Of a stretch of DNA of 64,000 nt, positions 34,701 through 40,000 are shown piece after piece. How positions within the stretch are numbered: the stretch's first letter is position 1; every line of letters starts with the position of its first letter. The translations under genes and the position numbers were made by a program. The DNA is from Symbiodinium natans (lineage: Eukaryota; Sar; Dinophyceae; Suessiales; Symbiodiniaceae). Below the pieces are notes generated by a model. The model did not search any database, was not told where the DNA came from, and saw only the letters and a list, made by a program, of their open reading frames with translations. The stretch spans positions 1,505,386 through 1,569,385 of the forward strand of contig CAJNDS010002412.1 of the NCBI GenBank assembly GCA_905221605.1. The letters are read 5' to 3'.

Positions 34701-35904
34701 ACGGTAGTCTCACCGGGGGGATTTAACCAAACTGCTGAATTTCTTTTCAGGGTATGCGCAAGGGCTATGTTCAATGTTTCTTGCCTGGGACCCCTTTACC
34801 TACTGTTTTTTTATGGGTTATTCCTACTGATTAAGGGTAGTTACCTGCTAAACTGTAGGTAAATTAGAGTCACCGTATAGTCCCCATATACCTAAGCAGC
34901 CCCTAAATAACCCCCAAAGAACCCCTAAGGTCCTTCAAGGGTCCCTCCTTTATGGTCCCTATAAACCCAAGGAACATCGGGCCTGTGGCCACCTAGAAAA
35001 AGGATCATATAAGGGTTTAGGGTTTAGGGTTTAGGGCTTAGGGTTTAAGGTTTAGGGTTTAGGGTTTAGGGTTTAGGGTTCTACCATACCCCTTAATGTC
35101 CTTTCAGGGCATGCCCAAGGGGTATGTTGGGAAGAGTTCTTAGGTCCAAGGAACCTTAATCTACTTTTAAGGGTATGCCCATAACGGGCATGTTGAAATA
35201 TCCCTAAACCCTAAACCCTAAACCCTAAACCCTAAACCCTGAACCCTAAACCCTAAACCCTAAACCCCCATTGCTTAGATGCCCAAGGAACATCGGGCCT
35301 GTTGCTAAAGCAGGCTTCGGCCAGCTGGTCCCGCGCCCGCGCCACGTGCTTTGCCGTGCTGGGCGTGCCGCCTCCATCCTCGGCTGCTTTTTTTCGGGAA
35401 GCACTCCTATATGGATTCGTAGCCCTAAACCCTAAACCCTAAACCCTAAACCCTAAACCCTAAACCCATTTTGCAGCAGGTCTCCTTACCCGAAACCCTA
35501 AACCCTAAACCCGCAAACCTGAACCCAAAACCCTCTTATCTTGTGCCAGTATGATTTGATTGACATTCTTGGGATATTTGAATATGGACCTCAAGTCTGA
35601 AGACCCCGTCCCCCCATACATCAGCTGCCCCTGACCAGCGGGAATGCCTTGAAAGGATCGCTGGCCAAATCCAGCTAACATAGGGGTCATAAAGGGACCA
35701 TAAGGGAATATTATTAGCAATTATTCCGACCCCTATCTTGCTAAATGCCGCTGCGGCGTCTGCATCTGGAATGCACAAGAACATCCATTGATCCAGCTGC
35801 TTCAGGTCTTCCTGATGCTCATCCTCCACCTCGGTCCGAAAAGAAGACCAACGATCGCTGTCGTCTTCCTCCTGCGACGACGGCTCCGGCGCACGGGTGG
35901 CCAT
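16000..35904 (-). CDS. Gene 2: giant ankyrin-repeat protein with helical N-terminal region (about 38 exons)
   Basis: The start is ATG at 35904 (MATRAPEPSSQEEDDSD). Approximate exons in sense order: 35738-35904, 34385-34460, 33884-33960, 33540-33688, 33312-33423, 32958-33041, 32815-32844, 32580-32702, 32310-32404, 31497-31668, 31271-31388, 31047-31128, 30490-30625, 30314-30400, 29375-29480, 28974-29035, 28660-28819, 27979-28568, 25287-25392, 24155-25172, 23915-23999, 23590-23673, 23045-23170, 22235-22435, 22115-22210, 21175-21268, 20887-20955, 20459-20783, 19980-20336, 19430-19778, 18912-18978, 18425-18759, 18075-18290, 17525-17850, 17220-17390, 16950-17064, 16696-16782, 16430-16578, 16239-16330. 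About 2,300 residues in total. The first third is helical and ARM/HEAT-like by eye; from about 30600 on, ankyrin repeats dominate. Ankyrin proteins are usually protein-binding scaffolds; no catalytic domain was seen. The end near 16000-16430 is uncertain, and two or more genes are possible. Confidence 0.55.
16110..16238 (+). mobile_element. Introner, family 1 (forward), short CCCTAAA tract
   Basis: The ends are CCTGGGCGAAAGG (degenerate) and TCGTCCCCAAGG, with AT on both flanks; the sense donor is GAT. A three-unit CCCTAAA tract sits in the interior. Confidence 0.8.
16239..17850 (-). CDS. Gene 2, C-terminal ankyrin exons
   Basis: The exons at 17525-17850 (DNTDNTPLVYAIRSDDSLAV, AENGLSSLHIAADCGSVYAL), 17220-17390 (SRGDTAATLAAQSA), 16950-17064, 16696-16782 and 16430-16578 follow in order. 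The 16950/16782 junction joins as LIQ|KYGLKPSLCFESAGNNAL after removal of a family 2 element with a GAAG duplication. A stop is reachable near 16430-16460, but a further exon at 16239-16330 also looks ankyrin-like. Confidence 0.65.
16579..16695 (+). mobile_element. Introner, family 1 (forward)
   Basis: The ends are CCTTGGGCACGAAATG and CTCGTCCCCAAGG, with AG on both flanks; the sense donor is GCT. No telomere-like expansion; 117 bp. Confidence 0.88.
16783..16949. mobile_element. Introner, family 2, with CCCTAAA tract
   Basis: It is flanked by an exact CTTC duplication (GAAG in sense, GA donor). A CCCTAAA tract of about five units (16886-16927) lies in the middle of the element. Removal joins the ankyrin frame exactly. 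Confidence 0.88.
17065..17219 (+). mobile_element. Introner, family 1 (forward), internal duplication
   Basis: CA on both flanks gives a GTG donor. The 'CTATTAAGGT' part of the core is present twice (17120-17136 and 17160-17172), explaining the extra length. Confidence 0.85.
17391..17484. mobile_element. Introner, CATGGGCT...GCCCATGCTGG family
   Basis: Inverted ends CTGCATGGGC and GCCCATGCTGG with a shared core (AAGGCCCTTTACGGGGTTGG). Relatives lie at 5425-5514, 17980-18068 and 60656-60780. Confidence 0.8.
17857..17882. repeat. Poly-G run in an intron
   Basis: About 18 G follow an AAGG sequence in the intron between the ankyrin exons at 18075 and 17850. Similar G or C runs recur at 2960, 12505, 25678-25750, 25783-25816, 54030, 58160, 61028 and 63092, mostly inside intron elements. 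Confidence 0.9.
17980..18068. mobile_element. Introner, CATGGGCT...GCCCATGCTGG family
   Basis: Same family as 17391-17484, with ends CTACATGGGC and GCCCATGCTGG. It sits directly next to the ankyrin exon at 18075-18290. Confidence 0.8.
18075..20783 (-). CDS. Gene 2, central ankyrin exons
   Basis: The exons at 20459-20783, 19980-20336, 19430-19778, 18912-18978, 18425-18759 and 18075-18290 all carry ankyrin cores: SRDGRSPLFHAASPHHVQLL, NHNGETPLFALVRSAKNAL, DNKGENILHKAVRAHLS, LVDLLIAHRADINARKSHG, RGQSLLHIASMSGHVHMAEF and GLGCTPLHRAVQSGHHGM. Each gap between them is an introner or an introner plus a telomere-like tract. Confidence 0.75.
18760..18911 (-). mobile_element. Introner, family 1 (reverse), with CCCTAAA tract
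   Basis: AA on both flanks; the sense donor is GTT. A (CCCTAAA) tract at 18849-18886 interrupts the core next to CCCCAATTTTTGGGG. Confidence 0.87.
19274..19410 (+). repeat. Telomere-like tract in gene 2 intron
   Basis: About 18 TTTAGGG units with few variants lie between a family 5 element (about 18981-19130) and the ankyrin exon at 19430. Confidence 0.95.
19779..19979 (-). mobile_element. Introner, family 1 (reverse) with three tandem internal copies
   Basis: One end segment (GAAATATGAACACTAAAAGG, then TTTATGGCCCATATTACCTT) is present three times in tandem, each starting with a CCTTGGGG-like sequence. The outer ends are CCTAGGGGACG and GGTCCCCAGG. The flanks match only partly. Confidence 0.8.
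20337..20458 (+). mobile_element. Introner, family 1 (forward)
   Basis: TA on both flanks; the sense donor is GTA. The ends are CCTTGAGGAGGACG and TCGTCCCCAAGG. It separates two ankyrin exons. Confidence 0.88.
20784..20886. mobile_element. Introner, family 3
   Basis: It is flanked by an exact TGGC duplication (GCCA in sense, GC donor). The core holds the family signature AAAGTGTACACTTTCAGTTC and its partner AAAAAGTGTAAGGTGTAC. Confidence 0.88.
20957..21137. mobile_element. Introner-like element, family 5 (CTGAACTTGGAACCCTGGC)
   Basis: It starts CTGAACTTGGAACCCTGGC and holds three tandem 'TTAGCTGTTTCTTAGGAAGT' blocks before ending near AAGCATCCC. Relatives lie at 8301-8389, 18981-19130, 55741-55838 and 61688-61796, each in an intron. 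The family lacks clear terminal inverted repeats. Confidence 0.75.
22010..22115. mobile_element. Introner-like element, GGTCCCTTAGTATGGGCC family
   Basis: The ends are GGTCCCTTAGTATGGGCC and an inverted GGGACCA. The core has AACCCCTTATATACCCC. Relatives lie at about 31999-32145 and 46268-46375. Confidence 0.65.
22912..23025 (-). repeat. Telomere-like tract (CCCTAAA)n in gene 2 intron
   Basis: About 15 CCCTAAA units with occasional variants (CCCCAAA, CCTAAAA), next to the ankyrin exon at 23045-23170. Confidence 0.95.
23170..23590. mobile_element. Tandemly amplified intron element (TTTAAGTACCCTTAAAAATG)
   Basis: About five imperfect copies of a unit containing 'TTTAAGTACCCTTAAAAATG' and 'TAAAAATGCTACC' fill the intron between the ankyrin exons at 23590 and 23170. 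A single related copy lies at 61300-61345 in the transporter gene. Confidence 0.75.
23674..23850. mobile_element. Introner, family 3, with TTTAGGG tract
   Basis: It is flanked by an exact ACCT duplication. The left arm stops after CTTAGTTG, where a TTTAGGG tract of about ten units replaces or splits the core; the right half (GTACACTTTCAGTTC...CAGCTGCGAAG) is intact. Confidence 0.87.
24000..24154 (+). mobile_element. Introner, family 1 (forward), with TTTAGGG tract
   Basis: A TTTAGGG tract (24029-24073) lies exactly between the family words CCTAAAACTGGG and GGGGTCATATACCC, which are adjacent in uninterrupted copies. The sense donor would be GCT; the flanks match in one of two bases. Confidence 0.88.
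24155..25172 (-). CDS. Gene 2, longest ankyrin exon
   Basis: About 340 codons. It opens with AVKHGYVDVVLQLAED and contains recognisable repeat cores: DALGQSVLWHAVHSGASAEV, GAGLSVLNLLLEARCSINER, DALGQTPLSMAVRTGYLELV and VSGMTPRQLAESLGFEG. The RAD/RAE-type loop ends (VKHRADANV, LLESRAEP) are typical of ankyrin stacks. It is bounded by family 1 introners on both sides. Confidence 0.8.
25173..25286 (+). mobile_element. Introner, family 1 (forward)
   Basis: CA on both flanks; the sense donor is GTG. 114 bp, no expansion. Its removal joins the short exon at 25287-25392 (RYRADLEVPSTDV) to AVKHGYVDVV. Confidence 0.88.
25390..25513 (+). repeat. Telomere-like tract with a (TTGAGGG)n block
   Basis: TTTAGGG units flank a homogeneous block of about eleven TTGAGGG units (25420-25499). 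The block looks like one variant that spread by tandem amplification. Confidence 0.93.
25678..25816. repeat. Poly-G stretch followed by poly-C stretch
   Basis: About 75 bases of almost pure G (25678-25757) and about 30 of C (25783-25816) face each other across a 25-bp spacer, giving the potential for a G/C hairpin. Long open frames of Gly or Pro here are artefacts. Confidence 0.9.
26110..27720. repeat. AT-rich dispersed repeat block, three copies
   Basis: A block containing 'ATAGAGTTTAGCGTTAT' and 'GGCTTAAGGAAAACAGTA' recurs at about 26135, 26572 and 27385. Each copy is followed by a shared 'CAATGCCCTAAACCTTAAAC' stretch. The copies diverge by point changes and short deletions. Confidence 0.8.
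27029..27320. repeat. 61-bp tandem array
   Basis: Units starting CCAGTACTAAGCTTGTACTA begin at about 27120, 27181, 27242 and 27303, a period of 61. A diverged first copy begins at 27029. The last units are nearly identical. Confidence 0.9.
27864..27978. mobile_element. Introner, family 2
   Basis: The ends CTTGGTAGCCCAG and GGGGCTACCAAG are inverted repeats. Read in sense, GTG stands on both sides (GTG|CCTTGG...CCAAG|GTG), so the donor is GT. Confidence 0.85.
27979..28568 (-). CDS. Gene 2, ankyrin exon with poly-Glu segment
   Basis: It begins with a Glu-rich linker (QAGKEGQDEEEEEEQEYPP), followed by repeats such as GMTALMFAAQQDHAGACKAL and DDRGDTALFACHHPDIARQL. It ends near NDLGQTALSRAFSVGAS, where the family 2 introner at 27864-27978 begins. 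Confidence 0.7.
28820..28973 (+). mobile_element. Introner, family 1 (forward)
   Basis: TT on both flanks; the sense donor is GAA. A short TTTAGGG tract (28907-28932) lies just before the ACCATAAACCC word of the core. Confidence 0.83.
29855..29952 (-). repeat. Telomere-like variant array (CCCCTAAA)n
   Basis: About eleven 8-mers carry one extra C relative to CCCTAAA, the complement of the variant seen at 11556-11690. Confidence 0.9.
30686..30755 (-). repeat. Telomere-like tract (CCCTAAA)n
   Basis: About ten CCCTAAA units, one with an inserted TA, next to the gene 2 exon at 30490-30625. Confidence 0.92.
30937..31046. mobile_element. Introner, family 2, left end next to TTTAGGG tract
   Basis: The core (TAGCCCAGTAACC...CCTTGAACC...ACTGGGCTAC) is intact, but the CTTGG of the left end is replaced by a TTTAGGG tract (30911-30936), like the tract-in-element arrangement elsewhere. 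Confidence 0.75.
31129..31270 (-). mobile_element. Introner, family 1 (reverse)
   Basis: AT on both flanks; the sense donor is GAT. A short TTTAGGG tract lies next to the CCTAAAAGGG word. The right end is degenerate (CTTTCCAGGG). Confidence 0.78.
31389..31496. mobile_element. Introner, family 6
   Basis: It is flanked by an exact ATGC duplication (GCAT in sense, GC donor). The ends are CTTACTTCTCC and GGCGAAGTAAG. Confidence 0.87.
32203..32308 (+). repeat. Telomere-like tract, near perfect (TTTAGGG)n
   Basis: About 15 uninterrupted TTTAGGG units directly next to the gene 2 exon at 32310-32404. Confidence 0.96.
32310..33688 (-). CDS. Gene 2, helical-repeat region exons
   Basis: Exons at 33540-33688, 33312-33423, 32958-33041, 32815-32844, 32580-32702 and 32310-32404 alternate with introners. 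They read as amphipathic helices, for example AMTRCMFSILEAVEAEWLIG, LWLETLLQLTHR, VVLLRGLMFEALKDEVTFRR and NMVRSGLVNSLLHEDGN. The 32580/32404 junction (RRLK|NMVRSG) restores exactly with a GAA donor. An ARM or HEAT fold is a guess from the helix pattern. Confidence 0.6.
32405..32579 (+). mobile_element. Introner, family 1 (forward), duplicated right arm
   Basis: TT on both flanks; the sense donor is GAA. Removal gives the continuous frame RRLKNMVRSGLVNSL. The right arm (ATTCCnnCTnAGGTCATGTGAAACCC) is present twice. Confidence 0.88.
32705..32815. mobile_element. Introner, family 4 (CTAGGATGGCC...GGCC)
   Basis: It shares 'AATATGATCCTCTGAA', 'CCCAATAAGGGAAAA' and a CTAGGATGGCC end with 41587-41700 and 60437-60534. 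It lies between two gene 2 exons only about 100 bp apart. Confidence 0.7.
32845..32957. mobile_element. Introner, family 1, core replaced by CCCTAAA-like units
   Basis: The ends CCTTGGGGACCAAATGAACC and GGTTCACAATTAGTCCCCAAGG are intact with TA on both flanks (GTA donor), but the whole centre is CCCTAAA-like sequence instead of the usual core. Confidence 0.87.
33042..33311 (-). mobile_element. Introner, family 1 (reverse), multiplied left arm
   Basis: TA on both flanks; the sense donor is GTA. The left arm (CCTTnAGGGGACnAACTATGAACC) is present about three times, with TTTAGGG units between copies, giving 270 bp. Confidence 0.82.
33424..33539 (-). mobile_element. Introner, family 1 (reverse)
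   Basis: TG on both flanks; the sense donor is GCA. 116 bp, ends CCTTGGGGACAACATATG and TTCATTTCGGCCCCAAGG. Confidence 0.87.
33689..33883 (-). mobile_element. Introner, family 1 (reverse), with long CCCTAAA tract
   Basis: A CCCTAAA tract of about 12 units (33771-33856) is inserted between the family words AGGGTATAT and CCCAATTTTAGGG. Without it the element would be about 110 bp. The flanks match in one of two bases; the sense donor is GAG. Confidence 0.88.
34461..34654 (+). mobile_element. Introner, family 1 (forward), degenerate right end
   Basis: The ends are CCTTGGGGACAGATTTC and TTGGTCTCCCCAAG. The core has CATATACCCCCAATTGGG, followed by a short TTTAGGG tract. Confidence 0.75.
34646..35300. 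repeat. Serial element copies ending in ACATCGGGCCTGT
   Basis: 'AACATCGGGCCTGTTGCC' or close variants occur at about 34654, 34971 and 35288, about 317 bp apart each time. Between them are 'CCTGGGACCCCTTTACCTAC' or related stretches and TTTAGGG/CCCTAAA tracts. This looks like tandem or nested insertion of one intron element family, also seen at 52545-52680. Confidence 0.65.
35738..35904 (-). CDS. Gene 2, first exon (start codon)
   Basis: ATG in a good context (GCATCCATGGCC) opens MATRAPEPSSQEEDDSD, then EDEHQEDLKQLDQWMFLCIP and DADAAAAFSKIG. The acidic low-complexity start is followed by helical sequence. Upstream is a repeat-rich spacer, which supports this as the gene start. Confidence 0.6.
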
Positions 35905-36976
35905 GGATGCTTCGAACTGGCAGCTGCTATGTAACAAACTTGGGGTGCACGATTCACAAGGTAAATCTAATAAAACCTCAACCCTAATCCCTAAACCATA
36001 AACCCTCAACCCTAAACCCTAAACCCTGCTTGGGTCCATGCACTTGAAAGATGTAAAGCCCTATCCTGTTGCATGTGAAGCAAAAAACAACTGCTGCAAT
36101 CCTTGCCAAGAGTTCAAGTATGCGTTGCTACCGCGGTCAGATTTCCAACTATTTCATTGCTAAACAGACAGAAAACCCTAAACCCAAGAACCTAACCAGT
36201 ATCTTCTGGTGGCCTTTTCCTCGAAACTCGTGCGCCGCAATCGCACGCTCATGCTCCAATGGTCCACTCGTGCCTCTTCTTCTTGGGGCCTCCCCTGCAA
36301 ACCGAAAAGACGTCCCCTCCTAGGGTTTATAGGTAGGGTTTAAACTTTACACATAGACCCTAAACCCCAAGCCCCAAACCCCAAACCCTAAACCATAGAC
36401 GCTTTGAAGACCCGACAATGCCCTATCATTTCAGAATCGAGGCATGGTTTGCGCCGTCCTCAGAGCTGAAGCCCACGCGAGATATACATCTCGCATCAAC
36501 TACAACTACCCCTAAAACCTAAACCCTAAACCCTAAACCCTAAACCCTGCACGTATCTGTGTTTAACCAAAATGTAGTCGCGACTTTATGCCAGATCACC
36601 ACAGCAAAAGCATGGATAAACTAACTCTTTTCCTAAACACTTGGGGTTAAGATGAGCGCCAATCTCAGTGCCCCACCATTGTCCTGGGGGGCAGCCCTCT
36701 TGGGGACAGCCCGCCACCCACGCCTGCGTGTTACTGAGTTTTCGAGGGGAAAGGATGAAGGGTTCATTGCACACCAAATAACTAAAGGCTACTTACTCTC
36801 CTAAACCCTAAACCCTAAACCCTAAACCCTAAACCCTGAACCCTAAACCCTAAACCCTAAACCCTAAACCCTAAACCCTACTCAGCACCTAAGACCTGGC
36901 TGACTGCTTGTCCATGCTTTGAGGATCGGAGTTAGGATTCCAGAACTTTGGGATCGCTCCAGGGAGTTTGGGGCTT

Positions 36977-37138
36977 TGGGTTTAGGGTTTAGGGTGTAGG
37001 GTTCAGGGTTGAGGGTGTAGGGTTCAGGGTTGAGGGTGTAGGTTTAGGGTTTAGGGTTTAGGGTTTAGGGTTTAGGGTTTAGGGTTTAGGGTTTAGGGTT
37101 TAGGGTTTAGGGTTTAGGGCTTAGGGTTTAGGGTTTAC
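36977..37138 (+). repeat. Telomere-like tract (TTTAGGG)n with variants
   Basis: About 22 units. The first part mixes TGTAGGG, TTCAGGG and TTGAGGG in a repeated order; the second part is uniform TTTAGGG. Confidence 0.93.
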
Positions 37139-39317
37139 AATGTGAGATCTTTCGAGTCTGTTGGGTCCTTAGAGGCTGCCTTGAGGTCTCCAGCAGTTTG
37201 GGATGGGTTTAGGCTTTGGGTTTAGGAAATTCAGGGTTTAGGGTTTAGTGTTTAGGGTTTAGGAATTTCAGGGTCTAGAGTGTAAGGCCGGTTTTGAGGA
37301 CGTCTGGGTTTGGCCTCGTCACAAGTAGTGTGGTTGTTGAGCTTCAGTGCTTCGGAGCTCGGGGAAGGGGGATACCATCAGGGTACAGTAGCAAGAGCCC
37401 GGCACCCCTAAACGAGCGCTTTGCGTACCCAGAAACACCCCCCCCCCAGCCCAGCACCCCTAAACAAGCGCTTTGCGTACCCAGAAACACCCCCCCCCCC
37501 CCGCCCCAAACCCTTCCTTTGACTCTGCTAAAGGCGTAGGGGAGGTTGGGTAACCCTTTTCAACGTGGGTTTAGGGTTTATGAAGGGTTTTCGGTTCTGG
37601 GTTGAGCCCTAAACCCCCCAAAACCGGACATCTGGGACTGGGACGCTGTCGGTGGCTGAGTTGCCATCGAAGGCATTCCTTGTGCTTAGTTCGGCTAAAC
37701 AAGTGTCCGGGGCGGGCGAAAACCCGCAAAAAGAAAAAGAAAATGATCGCTCTTTGTGGCCTACTGCGGTTTAGGGTTTTGGAGTCTAGGGGTTTAGGGC
37801 TTTAGGATTTAGGGGTTTAGGGCTTTAGGATTTAGGGGGTTTAGGGGCTTAGGGTTTAGGGGTTTTGGGTTTAGGGCCTGCCAAAGCAGCAGGAGTGACT
37901 CGTTTTTGGGCTTTTCGCACTTCAGGGCTGTCGGGGTTTTCGGAATCTTACAGGTGCCAAACTCTCAGATCAAGCCAGACCCTAGCACTAAACCGTAAAC
38001 CCTGGCTACACCCTAAACCCTATAAACCCCAATTAATCTCTAAACCCTTCATTCAACCCTAAACCCAAATTACACCCCAAACCCTAAACCCTAATGAAAC
38101 CCTGAACCCGAAACCCCAATGGCTCTTTCCTTGAGTGTCCCTAAACCCTAAACCCTGAACCCTAAACCCTAAACCCTAAACCCTAAACCCTAAACCCTAA
38201 ACCCTAAACCCTAACCCTAAACCCTAGCTCTTCGGCGAGTCATTCGACTCTCCGACCCCCGCATGCCGAGGGCGTCGCTCAGCCGGGCGCGTAGGAAGCT
38301 GCGAGCCTCGGGCTCCCAGATCATTGCGGTTTGTAAGGGGTAGGGTTTAGGGTTTAGGGTTCAGGGTTCAGGGTTTAGGGTTCAGGGTTCAGGGTTTAGG
38401 GTTCAGGGTTCAGGGCTCATGTTCAGGAGCCCATCCTATGGGGTTGTTGCGTAAATTCAGCCTTGCAGGCAGTATTCAGGGCGAAGCCCGCTAAGCAGAG
38501 CGGATTAGGGTTTCGGGTTTAGGGTTTAGGGTTCGCTCTTAGGGTTTTCGAGAAACGGGCTCCAAAACACTAGAATTTCTCAAAGAATTTCAGGTTATTT
38601 ACTTTATCAGGGAACTCAGAACCAACAAAAAGGGGGTAAAGGGTACCACTGGCTACCAAGTCAAAAAACGGGGCCTACGAAAATAGGGGACCACGGTATA
38701 GACCCCCGACTAGTAGGATCCCCCTTATAACAAGGACCCCAATAAGTCACCCCCTACTGTCGTAAACCCCCATTTGGGTGTGGGAATATACAAGTTTGTA
38801 GCCCTAAACCCAAAACCCAAAACCCCCCAATTTTGGGGGTTCCTATGATCCGCAAAAAGGTGCTAAACCCTAAACCCTAAATACCCCATATACGGGGCAT
38901 CCCAGACTAGAGTACGATTCTCGACGACCACAGAACGTGCCTGCTCCTCTCAAACATCCCCCAGCCCATCCATCTTAAGGTTTAGGGTTTAGGGTTTAGG
39001 GTTTAGGGTTTAGGGTTTAGGGTTTAGGGTTAAAATCCCCGCAAGCCGTTTGGCGCACTCAGCTGAGAGATCCGCTATGCGCGACCCTCATGCATCAGCT
39101 TTCAAGGGTCCTTCATGGGGATTGTATATGGGGTACTATTGTCCCTATTAAGGACTGTTAGTGCAAGGAAAAAAACCCCCAGAATCTGACCGAGTGTCTT
39201 AGGCCAGCTCCGCAGGAGCTATCACACAAACTCAGGAACATGGGCGTGACCTCGCTTGATCCACGAAGCCCCAAAAAGCCCAAAACCCTTAACCCTCCAC
39301 AGGCTCCCCTAAACCAT

Positions 39318-39530
39318 AAACCCTAAACCCTTATAAACCCTTATATACCCTTATCAACCCTTATAAACCCTTATAAACCCTCAGAAACCCTTATAAACCC
39401 CTTATAAACCCTCATAAACCCTCATAAACCCTCATAAACCCTTATAAACCCTTATAAACGCTTATAAACCCTGAAAACCCTTATAAACCCTTATAAACCC
39501 TTATAAACCCCTTATAAACCCCTTATAAAG
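39318..39530 (-). repeat. 10-bp tandem array (CCCTTATAAA)n
   Basis: About 20 units of CCCTTATAAA or CCCTCATAAA, readable as CCCTAAA with a TTA or TCA insertion. Confidence 0.92.
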
Positions 39531-39648
39531 CCCAAGGCCTGTTGTTCTAAGGACCGGGCTGGCAATCGGGTGGCCTGCAGCCAAGGCATCGCAGTTGCTC
39601 TGCGTGTGGAACCTGGAGTGGATCTGTAAGAAACTCGGCCCTACTACA

Positions 39649-39780
<132 letters not shown>

Positions 39781-39889
39781 ATATCCACGTGTATTGAAAT
39801 CTGTTTATAAACTGCTTTAGACCCGGGGGGGGGGGGGGGAGCGAGAGGGGGGAGGGGGGCGGTGGGGGACGGGGCCACCTGCCTTGGGT

Positions 39890-40000
39890 CGTTCTCCAAA
39901 CTAGCGTCCGTTTTGGGCCGAACAGGCGGGTCGTTCTCCAAACTAGAGTCCGTTTTGGGCCGAACAAGCGGGTCGTTCTCCACACTAGCGTCCGTTTTGG
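39890..40000. repeat. Three tandem 48-bp units
   Basis: 'GGGTCGTTCTCCAAACTAGCG' (first 20 bases diagnostic), then TCCGTTTTGGGCCGAACA, repeats three times with few changes at a 48-bp period. No function seen. Confidence 0.85.
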
